In this document: positions 16,583-25,267 of the stretch, piece after piece
Layout of the letters: each line of letters starts with the position of its first letter
Position numbering within the stretch: position 1 is the stretch's first letter
NCBI RefSeq assembly: GCF_019599505.1
Contig: NZ_RKLT01000001.1
Span: 992,001 to 1,056,000 of the forward strand
DNA from: Haloarcula nitratireducens
GTDB lineage: Archaea > Halobacteriota > Halobacteria > Halobacteriales > Haloarculaceae
Direction of reading: 5' to 3'
Length of the DNA: 64,000 nucleotides
Position numbers and translations under genes: made by a program
The notes under the pieces: generated by a model
Databases searched by the model: none
What the model was told of the DNA's origin: nothing
The model's input: the letters and a program-made list of their open reading frames with translations, nothing else

Positions 16583-17313
16583 GGTAGGGTCTCGTAGAGC
16601 GCGGCGAAGTCGTCGCGGTCGGCGTCGGCGACGCGGCGGGCCGCCTCGGCGACGCGGTCGGCCCCCTCGAAGGTCTCCTGGATGTCGGCGTAGACGTGGG
16701 CGTCGCCGCCGGTCACCTGTTCGACGAGGTCGGCCATGCCCGCGGAGACGGGCGTGTGGAACCGATCGGGGACGTCGGCGGCCGCGAGCGCGTAGGCGAT
16801 GACGGCGGCGTGTGCGCCCGCCTGTACCGTCTCCATCGCCTCGTCGTGTTCCTCGGGGGTCGTCTCGAACGTGTCGTTGCCGGCCGCGGCGAGCGCGCCG
16901 ACCACCACGTCGACGGCGTCGCCGCCCGCGTCCGTGACGACGGCGACGTTGCCCGGCGCGTTCTCCGGCGCGAACAGCGGATGGAGGCTCGCTCGCTGCA
17001 TCTCCGGAGCGGCGGCCGCCATCGCCGAGAGCGGGGCGGTCATGCTCCCGGTCACGTCGACGACGGCGTCGGTCGCACGGGGGGCGTACTCCTCGATGGC
17101 GACCTCGGCGACCGGCATCGGCACGGCGATACAGACCGCGTCGAAGCGGTCGTCGGTGTCGGTCGGGACCGCGCTCCCACCGACCGCCTCGGCCGCCCGT
17201 CGAGCGGCGTCGCTGTCGGTGTCCGTGAAGGCGAGCGTCGCGTCGGTGTGGTCCCGCAGCGTCCGGGCGAACCACTCCCCCATCGACCCGGCACCGACGA
17301 CGAGGACGTTCAT
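16579..17313 (-). CDS. tyrA: Prephenate dehydrogenase
   Basis: NAD(P)-dependent conversion of prephenate to 4-hydroxyphenylpyruvate in tyrosine synthesis, directly after chorismate mutase in the pathway. The 244-residue protein starts MNVLVVGAGSMGEWFARTL with a Rossmann GxGxxG. It has DVTGSMTAPLSAM and ASLHPLFAPENAPG, where the His-Pro-Leu-Phe segment is the family's active-site region. It is shorter than bacterial bifunctional enzymes, with no fused mutase or ACT domain. It overlaps the downstream methyltransferase gene by four bases. The aroK-mutase pair lies about 12 kb away. Confidence 0.92.
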   Translation of the reverse strand: MNVLVVGAGSMGEWFARTLRDHTDATLAFTDTDSDAARRAAEAVGGSAVPTDTDDRFDAVCIAVPMPVAEVAIEEYAPRATDAVVDVTGSMTAPLSAMAAAAPEMQRASLHPLFAPENAPGNVAVVTDAGGDAVDVVVGALAAAGNDTFETTPEEHDEAMETVQAGAHAAVIAYALAAADVPDRFHTPVSAGMADLVEQVTGGDAHVYADIQETFEGADRVAEAARRVADADRDDFAALYETLP

Positions 17314-17476
17314 GCGACGAGCGTAGCCCGTCCCGTCTCAAAAGGCGTTCGGTCACCCGTCGCGGCCCGGTTTTGAACGACTGCCGATGGGCGGATAGAC
17401 GATGGTCGAAACCGGAGAGGACGACGGGGCGCGAGCCTCCTAAACGCTTATCCGTCGGCCCCGAGTCGTCGTTTCC

Positions 17477-18250
17477 ATGAAGCGCGTTCGATTCCGCGAC
17501 TCCGCGGGGAACGTCCGGGGCGGTCGCTGGACCGTCGAGGACGGGGAACCCAAGGTCACCGCGGCCGCCGGGCCGTACGGCCGTATCGCCTTCGGCGACG
17601 AGAGCTACTCGCCCGAGGAGGTGGACATCCTCCCGCCGTGCGAGCCGACCAAGATCGTCTGCGTCGGTCGCAACTACGCCGATCACGCCGACGAGATGGG
17701 CAACGACCTGCCGGATCGGCCGTTGCTGTTCCTGAAAGCGCCGAACGCCGTCGCCTCTCACGGCAAGAACCTCACGATGCCGTCGGGCAAGGAACGCATC
17801 GACCACGAGGCGGAACTCGCCGTCGTCATCGGCGAGCAGTGCAAGAACGTCAGCGAGTCCGGCGCGATGGACGTCGTCGCGGGCTACACCTGCCTCAACG
17901 ACATCTCGAACCGCGACGACCAGGAGCGAGAGCAGAACTGGGTCCGTGGGAAGGCCTTCGACAACGCCTGTCCCATCGGCCCGCTCGTCGCCACGCCGGA
18001 ACACGTCCCCGACGACGCCGGCATCGAGTGCCGCGTCAACGGCGAGACCAGGCAGTCCTCCTCGCGCGACCACCTCATCTTCTCCGTCGAGGAACTCATC
18101 GCCGAGATCACCGAGTACATGACGCTCGAACCCGGCGACGTCATCGCCACCGGGACGCCGGAGGGCGTCGGTCCGCTCGAAGACGGCGACGAAGTGGAGA
18201 TCGAGGTCGAGGGTATCGGCACGCTGAAACACTCCGTGAAGATCCCCTAG
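17477..18250 (+). CDS. Fumarylacetoacetate hydrolase-family protein
   Basis: Predicted Mg2+-dependent hydrolase, isomerase or decarboxylase of the FAH superfamily, 257 residues. Visible hallmarks are KIVCVGRNYADHADEMG, the metal-binding DHEAELAVVIGE with the conserved Glu pair, TCLNDISNRD, and the C-terminal GDVIATGTPEGVGPLEDGD. This is the small, single-domain YcgM/HpcE-like type, whose substrates range from acylpyruvates to oxaloacetate; the sequence does not decide which. An A/T-rich box near 17440-17450 fits a promoter. It is a single gene convergent with tyrA on one side and followed by the GMC oxidoreductase on the same strand. Confidence 0.9.
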   Translation: MKRVRFRDSAGNVRGGRWTVEDGEPKVTAAAGPYGRIAFGDESYSPEEVDILPPCEPTKIVCVGRNYADHADEMGNDLPDRPLLFLKAPNAVASHGKNLTMPSGKERIDHEAELAVVIGEQCKNVSESGAMDVVAGYTCLNDISNRDDQEREQNWVRGKAFDNACPIGPLVATPEHVPDDAGIECRVNGETRQSSSRDHLIFSVEELIAEITEYMTLEPGDVIATGTPEGVGPLEDGDEVEIEVEGIGTLKHSVKIP

Positions 18251-18310
18251 CGGCGGCGACGGAACCGGTTTTCGCGCGGCCGACTCGCCGAGCGATCGGC
18301 ATGGCAACGC

Positions 18311-18330
18311 ATAAGTTTAGGCTCGCCTAA
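18311..18330 (+). promoter_or_regulatory. TATA-like box with overlapping iron-box-like palindrome for the GMC oxidoreductase gene
   Basis: TTAGGC-TC-GCCTAA at 18317-18330 has perfect six-base arms around a two-base centre. It resembles binding sites of DtxR-family metal regulators (TTAGG...CCTAA type), which control iron genes in haloarchaea. It overlaps the TATA-like ataagttta (18311-18319) and ends 11 bases before the ATG, so a bound repressor would block transcription start. Regulator identity is inferred. Confidence 0.7.
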
Positions 18331-18341
18331 TCTGGCCTCAG

Positions 18342-19979
18342 ATGGACAGAGAGCCTGCCCCCCGGGCCGACGTCTGTGTCGTCGGTGCCGGGCCAGCGGG
18401 CGCGCTCGTCGCCAGTCGTCTCGCCAGCGACGGCCACGACGTAGTCGTCTTAGAGGCCGGGCCGCGGTTCGATTTCTCCGACCGGCAGGAGCGCATGGAG
18501 GAGTCGATCCGCCCCGCTCACCGCGGGTCGGTGTGGGAGATGGGCGGCCAGCGCGACGCCTTCTCGGCCAGCGGCGAGCGATACTACCCGCTCAACGTCT
18601 CGCGGGTGAAGGGCGTCGGCGGGTCCACGCTCCACTGGCAGGGGATGGTGATGCGGCTGCACCCGTCGGATTTCGAGGGGAGCCACGACAACGGCGATCC
18701 GGCGTGGCCCATCGGTTACGAAGACTTGCGGCCGTACTACGCCGACGCGGAGACGGCGATGGGCGTCGCGGGCGACGCGGACAACCCGTTCGCGCCGCCG
18801 CGCGAGGAGCCGTATCCGATGGCGGGCTTCCCTCCCTCCTACAGCGACTCGCTGTTCGCCGAGGCGTGCGAGTCGCTCGGTATCACGATGCACGGCGTCC
18901 CCAACGCCCGCAACTCCGAGTCCTACGACGGCCGCGGTCCCTGCGTCGGCTACGGCACCTGCCAGCCGGTGTGTCCCTCCGGGGCGAAGTACGACGCGAG
19001 CGTCCACATCGAGGACGCGGAGGAAGCGGGTGCGACGGTGCTGGACCGCGTGCCGGTCCAGCGCCTCGAAACCGACGGCGAGGGTCGAGTCACCGCGGCC
19101 GTCTACGCGACGCCGAACGGCACCGAACGCCGGCAGGAAGCCCGCGAGTTCGTCCTCGCGGCCGGCGGCGTCGAGATCCCGCGCCTGTTGCTCCTCTCGA
19201 AATCCGAATCGCATCCGGACGGCCTCGCCAACTCCTCGGGAGCGGTCGGCCGGTACTTCATGGACCACCTCTTCGCCGGTTCGGGGGGAGTTCTGGGGGA
19301 GCGTACCCGACAGAACCACGTCGGGTTCATCACCAGCGAGTGCCACCAGTTCTACGACGACCCGGGGCAGGCCGTCGAGCGAGTCGCCGACGGCGAGACG
19401 GTCGTCCCGGCCAGCGACGCGCGGTTCTCGCCCATCAAGCTGGAGTTCCTGAACTACGCCGGCCCGTCGCCCGTCGAACTGGCCCTCTCGGCCGAGAACT
19501 GGGGCGACGAGCTGCTGGGCGACCTGCGCGAGGCGTACGGTAACAGCACCGCGATGGGCGGCCTTGTCGGCCAGCCACCCAAGAGGGAGAATCGAGTTAC
19601 GCTCGACACCTCGACCACCGACGACCACGGCAACCCCGTCCCCGATATTCAGTGGTCGTGGGGGCCGCGCGTGAAGCGGTCCATGGCCCGAGCCAACGAC
19701 GTCCAGCACGCCGTTCTGTCGGAACTGGGGGTCGATATCAGGTGGACGGCCGGGTCGGGCAACGGTGGGTCCGGCCCGGCGTATCACCACATGGGAACGA
19801 CGCGGATGGGGACCGACCCCGAGGAGAGCGTCGTGAACCCGCAGTTGCGGACGCACGACGTGGCGAACCTCTCGATAGCCTCCTCGTCGGTGTTCGTCAC
19901 GGCGGGGTCGATGAACCCGACGCTGACCATCGCGGCGCTGGCGCTGAAGTGCGCCGATCACGTCGAAGAGCGGCTGTGA
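18342..19979 (+). CDS. GMC-family FAD oxidoreductase with a candidate 3Fe-4S motif
   Basis: Flavoprotein dehydrogenase of 545 residues. FAD-binding GAGPAGA is at 15-21, the GGSTLHWQGMVMR GMC signature near 93-105, and the C-terminal GMC_oxred_C region has HHMGTTRMG and GSMNPTLTIAALALK. Cys201, Cys207 and Cys211 form C-x5-C-x3-C (CVGYGTCQPVC), the spacing used for the 3Fe-4S cluster in FAD-dependent glucose, fructose and sorbitol dehydrogenase catalytic subunits. Electrons could thus pass to a membrane carrier rather than oxygen. No gluconate-dehydrogenase-type small subunit or cytochrome gene is adjacent, and there is no Tat signal. The substrate is unknown. An iron-box-like palindrome overlaps its promoter. 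Confidence 0.9.
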   Translation: MDREPAPRADVCVVGAGPAGALVASRLASDGHDVVVLEAGPRFDFSDRQERMEESIRPAHRGSVWEMGGQRDAFSASGERYYPLNVSRVKGVGGSTLHWQGMVMRLHPSDFEGSHDNGDPAWPIGYEDLRPYYADAETAMGVAGDADNPFAPPREEPYPMAGFPPSYSDSLFAEACESLGITMHGVPNARNSESYDGRGPCVGYGTCQPVCPSGAKYDASVHIEDAEEAGATVLDRVPVQRLETDGEGRVTAAVYATPNGTERRQEAREFVLAAGGVEIPRLLLLSKSESHPDGLANSSGAVGRYFMDHLFAGSGGVLGERTRQNHVGFITSECHQFYDDPGQAVERVADGETVVPASDARFSPIKLEFLNYAGPSPVELALSAENWGDELLGDLREAYGNSTAMGGLVGQPPKRENRVTLDTSTTDDHGNPVPDIQWSWGPRVKRSMARANDVQHAVLSELGVDIRWTAGSGNGGSGPAYHHMGTTRMGTDPEESVVNPQLRTHDVANLSIASSSVFVTAGSMNPTLTIAALALKCADHVEERL

Positions 19980-19987
19980 GCGAACGC

Positions 19988-21940
19988 TTACTCCGGCCGT
20001 CCGCCGTCTTCCAGCACCGTCGCCCGGTCTCCGCCCGCCGACCGCGCCTGTGACCCGGTTCCCACCTCGAACGTCGCCAGCAGCGAGCGGAGTCGGTCCG
20101 CCTGGTCGCTGAGCGACTCGACGTTCGCGCTGACCTGCGACATGGACGCGGCCTGTTCCTCCGCGGCCGCGGAAGCGGTCTCGGCCTCCGTCGCCGTCGC
20201 CCGGCTGCTGTCGGTGACTTCCTCGACCATCGACGCCGCCTCCTCGGTGCTCGCGGCCTGCTCCTCCGTCGTGTCGCGTATCTCCTGGATACCACCGTCG
20301 GTGTCGTCGGCGTTCTCCGCGACCCGGCCGAACGCGTCGACGACCTCCTCGACCGCCTCGACGCTCTCGGCCACGTCGCGTTCGGCCTCCCGCGCCCGCT
20401 CGACGGTCGCGGTCGTCTGGGTCTGGGTCTGCTCGATGAGTTGCTCGATCTCGGTCGCCGAATCCCGCGTCTCCTCGGCCAACTGCTTCACCTCGTCGGC
20501 GACGACGGCGAACCCGTCACCGCCGCCACCGTCGCCGGCTCGCGCGGCCTCGATGTTCGCGTTGAGCGCCAGCATGTTCGTCTGCTCGGCGACGTCGCTG
20601 ATGAGTTCGATGATCTCGCCGATCTCGGCCATCTGCTCGTCGAGCGTCTCGACGTTGTCCACGGTGGCGTCGATGGCCGCCTGCACGTCTCTCGCGTCGG
20701 CTATCGCGTCGGTCGCCGTCCGCTCGCCGTCCTCGGCGATCTCTGTCGTCTCCCGGGACCGCCGGGCGACCGTCTCGGCGGAGGCGGCGACCTCCTCGAC
20801 CGTCGCCGACAGTTCGGTCATCTCGCCGGATACCTGTTCGAGGCGCTCGCGCTGATCGGCCGTCTCGTCGGAGATCTCCTGGATGGAGCGACCCACCTCC
20901 TCGCTGGCCGTCCTGGCCTCGGCCGTCCCGGCGTCGGCCTCCTCGCTCGCCGCCTTCACCGTCTCCGCGAACGACTGGATCTCTCGCATCGCCGAGGCGG
21001 TCTCGTCTAACATCTCGTTGAACGACGTCCCGATCTGGGTCATCGCCTCGCTCTCGCTCTCGGGGTCCAGTCGGACGGTCAGGTCCCCGTCTGCCGCCGC
21101 CGCCATCCCGTCGCTGTAGGCGTCGGCCTTCGCTTCGAGGTGCGTGACGAGCGCTTCGACCTCGGCCTGTCGAGACTCCGCCTCGGCTTTCAGCTCCTCG
21201 GCCTCGGCCTTCTCGGCCGCGATCTCCTCGCGCTTGGCTTCGAGGTTCTCGACCTCTTCGGTCTTCGCTCGGACCTCCCGCAGTTTCTGTTCGGTCTCCT
21301 CGCGGGACCGCTCGGTCGAGTACCAGTGCGTCATCAGCGCCGCGGCCAGTCCGAGGACGAAGACGCCGTGGACGAGCCCCCAGACCCACGGGTGTTCGAT
21401 CGCCGCCGGGTGGTTGTAAACGCGCTCGGGATTCACCATCCCGAAGACGCCGTGGCCGAGGACGACGTAGGTGATGCCCAGCGCGAACGGCACCCAGTCC
21501 TCGTAGACGGCGATGACCGCCATCCCGACGAAGAAGTGAAAGTGGGCCTCGATGAACCCCCCCGAGAGGTGGACGAGGACGACCGAACAGGACAGGAGCG
21601 CCGTGGAGGCCAACGCGGTGCGCACGCGCCGGCCGAACCGCGGGAGCGCCGCCAGACCGACGAGGGTGACGACGATCCCGAGTTCGAACGCGAGGGTCGT
21701 CAGCGGTACCTCGGGGATCGTCGCGCCGGTCACCAGCGACTCGGTGCCGTCGTACAGACCGAGCACGAGGAGAAACGGGACGTGCGCGAGGACGACGAGG
21801 AGGATGTTCCGGTGTCGCCCCCGCCAGGTATCGTCGGGGATCGTATCGCCCGCCGGAACGTATCGGACGAACTCCCGAATTTTCTGCTCTACGTCGGCCG
21901 CTCCGAGCCTGTCCGACCCAGCGCTCGCTATTTCGCTCAT
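19988..21940 (-). CDS. Methyl-accepting chemotaxis transducer with six-helix membrane sensor
   Basis: Signal transducer of 650 residues. The first 45 residues are cytosolic. Residues about 45-215 contain six membrane helices, including [19 protein letters not shown], whose His/Glu cluster in the membrane suggests haem, metal or proton sensing. A coiled-coil linker (220-300) leads to the signalling domain. The hairpin tip is [12 protein letters not shown] then a Gly/Asp-rich turn and [16 protein letters not shown]. The turn looks about two residues longer than in standard receptors. Glu/Gln-rich helices provide methylation sites. No adjacent che genes are present. The ligand is unknown. Confidence 0.93.
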   Translation of the reverse strand: MSEIASAGSDRLGAADVEQKIREFVRYVPAGDTIPDDTWRGRHRNILLVVLAHVPFLLVLGLYDGTESLVTGATIPEVPLTTLAFELGIVVTLVGLAALPRFGRRVRTALASTALLSCSVVLVHLSGGFIEAHFHFFVGMAVIAVYEDWVPFALGITYVVLGHGVFGMVNPERVYNHPAAIEHPWVWGLVHGVFVLGLAAALMTHWYSTERSREETEQKLREVRAKTEEVENLEAKREEIAAEKAEAEELKAEAESRQAEVEALVTHLEAKADAYSDGMAAAADGDLTVRLDPESESEAMTQIGTSFNEMLDETASAMREIQSFAETVKAASEEADAGTAEARTASEEVGRSIQEISDETADQRERLEQVSGEMTELSATVEEVAASAETVARRSRETTEIAEDGERTATDAIADARDVQAAIDATVDNVETLDEQMAEIGEIIELISDVAEQTNMLALNANIEAARAGDGGGGDGFAVVADEVKQLAEETRDSATEIEQLIEQTQTQTTATVERAREAERDVAESVEAVEEVVDAFGRVAENADDTDGGIQEIRDTTEEQAASTEEAASMVEEVTDSSRATATEAETASAAAEEQAASMSQVSANVESLSDQADRLRSLLATFEVGTGSQARSAGGDRATVLEDGGRPE

Positions 21941-21974
21941 ACGTTGTCAGAGGACATGTCGGGGAAAACTGTTA

Positions 21975-21984
21975 CCCCCCCCCC
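21975..21984. repeat. Ten-base cytosine run
   Basis: A homopolymer of ten C residues lies about 35 bases before the chemotaxis transducer start. It is a possible slippage site in the promoter region or a sequencing-sensitive tract. No function can be assigned from the sequence. Confidence 0.6.
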
Positions 21985-22073
21985 AATATCACGGTTAGTA
22001 ACGCCACTGTCGCCCGCGGGACAGGTCTATGGGGTCGAAATCGGTTCGACGGCCGCTCCTCTCGGAGATCCGG

Positions 22074-22529
22074 TCAGTAATAGAGGCCGAGGATCGCGCC
22101 GGCGTCGACGAGGAGGAGAACCGCGACCAGCGACGCGCCGAGCAGGAACGGTCGGGCCTCGCGGGCCGGTTCGCGGACCTTCTGCCGGTCGAAACCGTCG
22201 GAGAGTTTCGCCGTCCCGACTTCCACGAGGGCCGCGAGCGTGAACCAGAGCACGACCATCGCGATGACCAGATGACCCCGACCCGACCCGGTCAGCGATC
22301 CGACGGTATAGTTGGTGGCGGCGAGGTGCCCGCCGGTCAGCAACAGGAGGAGCGCGCTTGCCCGCGAGACGGTCTGAAGTTTGCCCGTAACCTTCGAGAG
22401 CGGTCCCGGCCGGGCGTCCCCGTTCATCGCCGTCGGGAGGACGGCGTAGGTGACGAACAGGACGCTTCCCGCCCACAAGCCGGCGAACACGAGGTGCGTC
22501 GCGTACATCGCGGCGTCGATAGCGGTCAT
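22074..22529 (-). CDS. CopD-like membrane protein
   Basis: Membrane protein of 151 residues with four helices. The first helix (MYATHLVFAGLWAGSVLFVTYAVLP) resembles the CopD/DUF2269-like families, with a conserved His and Trp near the membrane start. The third region contains GGHLAATNY. Such proteins are often called copper-resistance D domains but may be haem or quinone binding; the sequence does not settle this. The start at 22529 removes an upstream in-frame extension that lacks conservation features. It stands alone between the chemoreceptor and a small Cys-containing protein gene. Confidence 0.8.
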   Translation of the reverse strand: MTAIDAAMYATHLVFAGLWAGSVLFVTYAVLPTAMNGDARPGPLSKVTGKLQTVSRASALLLLLTGGHLAATNYTVGSLTGSGRGHLVIAMVVLWFTLAALVEVGTAKLSDGFDRQKVREPAREARPFLLGASLVAVLLLVDAGAILGLYY

Positions 22530-22689
22530 ACTCGGCGGTGAGGCGGTATCCCCTTGAACGTCCGGAAATCGGCAGGCCGCGACCCGCTCGCCTACTGTCG
22601 AAGGCGTTCGCGAAGACCCGCGCGTCGTCGGCGCTGACGAGTCATTGGCCATCGCCGGGGAGTCCGGGTTCCCCGGTTATCCGGACCGG

Positions 22690-22995
22690 TCAATCGTCGT
22701 CGATTTCGGTGATGTGGCTCTTCGCCAGCCACTCGTCGATATGGTCGTCGCAGAAAGCTACGCGCTGCTCGACGTTGCTATCGTAACATCGGGTAGTCGC
22801 GTCTCCGTCACACGACGGGTCCAGGCACGGGACCGACATCGTCTCGTCGTCCCCGGCGACCGGCTCGCCTTTCGAAACGGTGCTGTCGGTGTCGTCGGCG
22901 TTCTGGCCCCCCTCGGACTCTCGTCTCGCCGGTTCCCCGTCAACGGCGTCGGTCGCCGTGCGGTCGCGGTGGTCGTCGTCACTCGGTCGGGCCAT
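22690..22995 (-). CDS. Acidic protein with a C-terminal Cys/His zinc-binding segment
   Basis: Hypothetical 101-residue protein. The N-terminal 55 residues are disordered and charged. The C-terminal part has CLDPSCDGDATTRC then VAFCDDHIDEWL, a pattern of four Cys and one His that resembles a small B-box or treble-clef zinc site (C-x4-C-x7-C ... C-x2-H). The start at 22995 gives MARPSDDDH. No family recognised. Possibly a regulatory or adaptor protein; function unknown. Confidence 0.65.
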   Translation of the reverse strand: MARPSDDDHRDRTATDAVDGEPARRESEGGQNADDTDSTVSKGEPVAGDDETMSVPCLDPSCDGDATTRCYDSNVEQRVAFCDDHIDEWLAKSHITEIDDD

Positions 22996-23088
22996 GGTCC
23001 TGGTGACTGCTCTCGGGAAACGCGACCCCTCTGTGAGGTCTCCCACGCGACGACGCGCTCCTATCGAACGCCCGAACCGTCGGCGAAG

Positions 23089-23406
23089 TCACTCCGACCC
23101 TCCGTCTCGGCCAGTCTGACCGACAGACGTGACCTGGGTCTCGATGTCGAGGAGTTCGATCACTTCGCGGACGAGGAAATCCGTCGAATCGGCGTCTTCG
23201 GCGTCGATCGCGTCGTTCAATAGACCCGCTATCTCCTCTCTGTTCTTGAGATAAACGTACTGGAGCGCCTCTCGGACGTAGTAGTTCTTGTCCTCGGAAT
23301 CGGCAGCGTCGAGAGCCTGCTCCAGCACGTCGAGGACCTCCGCGTGTTCACCAGCCACAGGGGACGGCCCGGTACGTTCGTGATTGTCGGTATTGTCTGC
23401 TGGCAT
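23089..23406 (-). CDS. Small acidic alpha-helical haloarchaeal protein
   Basis: Hypothetical protein of 105 residues. After about 25 disordered residues come two similar helical segments, LDVLEQALDAADSEDKNYYVREALQY and LLNDAIDAEDADSTDFLVREVIELL, which look like two copies of one helix-turn-helix repeat of about 37 residues. There are no cysteines and no membrane segment. The start at 23406 (MPADNTDNHERTG) is preceded by an A/T-rich stretch. It is divergent from hisC. Such two-repeat helical proteins are common in haloarchaea, with no known role. Confidence 0.7.
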   Translation of the reverse strand: MPADNTDNHERTGPSPVAGEHAEVLDVLEQALDAADSEDKNYYVREALQYVYLKNREEIAGLLNDAIDAEDADSTDFLVREVIELLDIETQVTSVGQTGRDGGSE

Positions 23407-23681
23407 AGGTAGGTACCGCTTTTGCGGGAACAAGTGGGTCCCTTCACCGAGAGAGCGTGATTCGACACGCCCGGTGAACTCGTCCCGGGTTATAGATGGC
23501 AAAGAGTGAGAGAAAATATAATTTACGCCTAGCCGCATCTGACTTTCCGTCATATTGCATATGAAATGCTGCTCAGACGCTGTCGGAAATGCACCAGCTT
23601 TCGGTAGTGCCGACGACGAAGGGGATTCCAGCGAGCGCAGATGTGAGCACGCTTAAGCCGCCCCACCCGCTTGGCACATCC

Positions 23682-24764
23682 ATGGAACCACGGGACCTCT
23701 CCGCTCACACCGTCTACCGGGCGGGTCGCGGCATCGAGGAAGTCGCTCGGGAACTCGGTCTCGACCCCGAGGAGATGGTGAAACTCGCCTCGAACGAGAA
23801 CATGTTCGGCCCCAGTCCGAAGGCGGTCGAGGCCATCCGCGACGCCGCCGGGCGGATGCACTCGTATCCCAAATCGTCGCACGCCGACCTCGTCGAGCGA
23901 CTCGCCGAGAAGTGGGACGCCACGCCGGAACAGGTGTGGCTGAGTAACGGCGGCGACGGCGCGCTCGACTGCCTCGCCCGCGCCATGCTCGAACCCGGCG
24001 ACGGGGTGCTGGTGCCGGAACCCGGCTTCGCCTACTACGCGATGAGCGCTCGCTACCACCACGGCGAGGTCAGCGAGTACGAACTCTCGAAGGGCGAGGA
24101 CTTCGCCCAGACCGCCGACGTCGTCCGCTCCGCCTACGACGGCGAGCGCATCGTCTACCTCACCAGCCCGCACAACCCGACGGGCGCGGAGTTCACGACA
24201 GAGGCCGTCCGGCAGATCGCCGAGGAGACCGACGAGCAGACGCTCGTCCTCGTCGACGAGGCCTACGGCGAGTTCAGCGACTCGCCGAGCAAGCGGTCGC
24301 TGCTGGCCGACCGCGACGACGTGGCGCTCCTGCGGACCTTCTCGAAGGCGTACGGACTGGCCGGCGTCCGACTCGGCTACGCGCTCGTCCCCGAGGCGTG
24401 GGCCGACGCCTACGCCCGCATCAACACGCCCTTCTCGGCGAGCGAACTGGCCTGTCGCGCCGGGCTCGCCGCGCTCTCCGACGACGACCACGTCGAGCGC
24501 TCCGTCGAGACGGCGGCGTGGGCGCGGGAGTACATCTACGACAACTTGGCCGCCGACACGTGGGAGAGTTCGGGCAACTTCGTCCTCGCGGAGGTAGAGG
24601 ACGCGTCCGCCGTCGCCGAGGCCGCCCAAGAGGAGGGCGTCATCGTCCGGGACTGCTCGTCGTTCGGCCTCCCCGAGTGCATCCGCATCACCTGCGGGAC
24701 CGAGGAGGACACCGAACACGCCGTCTCGGTCCTGAACGACGTCATCGAGGTGGTCGAGGCGTGA
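23682..24764 (+). CDS. hisC: Histidinol-phosphate aminotransferase
   Basis: PLP-dependent transamination of imidazole-acetol phosphate in histidine synthesis; HisC enzymes in archaea may also act on aromatic 2-oxo acids. The 360-residue fold-type I protein shows VKLASNENMFGPSP near the N-terminus, SPHNPTG for substrate/PLP binding, LVDEAYGEF, and the Schiff-base lysine in RTFSKAYGLAGVRLGY. The start at 23682 lies about 28 bases after a TATA-like cttaag box, and an upstream in-frame ATG at 23589 is rejected. Its stop overlaps the GTG start of the kinase gene (24761-24764), forming a three-gene operon with the CDP-alcohol transferase. Confidence 0.93.
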   Translation: MEPRDLSAHTVYRAGRGIEEVARELGLDPEEMVKLASNENMFGPSPKAVEAIRDAAGRMHSYPKSSHADLVERLAEKWDATPEQVWLSNGGDGALDCLARAMLEPGDGVLVPEPGFAYYAMSARYHHGEVSEYELSKGEDFAQTADVVRSAYDGERIVYLTSPHNPTGAEFTTEAVRQIAEETDEQTLVLVDEAYGEFSDSPSKRSLLADRDDVALLRTFSKAYGLAGVRLGYALVPEAWADAYARINTPFSASELACRAGLAALSDDDHVERSVETAAWAREYIYDNLAADTWESSGNFVLAEVEDASAVAEAAQEEGVIVRDCSSFGLPECIRITCGTEEDTEHAVSVLNDVIEVVEA

Positions 24765-25267
24765 GGGTCGCGGTGACCGGGACGCCCGGGACGGGCAAGA
24801 CCACGGCGACCGGGCGAGTGGAGACGGACCTCGACGTGGTCCACCTCAACGACGTCATCAAATCCGAGGAGTTCTCGACCGAGATGGACGAGGAGCGCGG
24901 CAGTCTGGTCGCCGACATGGACGCCGTGGCCGAGTGGCTCGACGGGAGAGAGGACGTGCTCTTCGAGTCCCACCTCGCGCACAACTTCGACGCCGACCGC
25001 GTGGTCGTCTTGCGTGCGCATCCCGACACCGTCGTCGAGCGCCTGCGAGAACGCGGTGACTCGGATCCGAAGGCCGACGAGAATGCGGAATCGGAAGCCC
25101 TCGACGTGATTCTCTCGGAGGCCGTCCACCACCACGGGGCCGAGAACGTCTACGAGATAGACACGACAGAGCGCGACCCCGACGAGGTGGCGGCCGAGAT
25201 AGAGGCCGTCCTCGCCGACGACCGCGAACCGAGCGCCGGAACCGTCTCCTACGTCGACTGGCTATGA
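24761..25267 (+). CDS. Adenylate kinase-like NTPase, AK6/Fap7 type
   Basis: Small P-loop enzyme of 168 residues. A GTG start overlaps the hisC stop (GTGA). The N-terminal P-loop is VTGTPGTGKTT, followed by VVHLNDVIKSEEF and DVLFESHLAHN, the latter matching the AK6/Fap7 Asp/Glu-Ser-His region. VVLRAHPDTVVERLRERG is the phosphate-binding R-rich segment. AK6/Fap7 proteins are atypical adenylate kinases needed for late small-ribosomal-subunit maturation in eukaryotes and archaea. A role in ribosome assembly is therefore known for the family and inferred here. Confidence 0.9.
   Translation: MRVAVTGTPGTGKTTATGRVETDLDVVHLNDVIKSEEFSTEMDEERGSLVADMDAVAEWLDGREDVLFESHLAHNFDADRVVVLRAHPDTVVERLRERGDSDPKADENAESEALDVILSEAVHHHGAENVYEIDTTERDPDEVAAEIEAVLADDREPSAGTVSYVDWL

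Noticed and set aside
16583..18307. Long minus-strand open frame continuing upstream of the Rsm22-like gene
   Set aside because: The frame stays open over tyrA and across the antisense of the FAH gene, but it is Arg/Gly-rich with no family features and runs through real genes; it is a high-G+C artefact.
21975..21984. Ten-base C run as a phase-variation switch
   Set aside because: It lies outside coding DNA and no alternative reading frame depends on it; only its presence is noted as a repeat.
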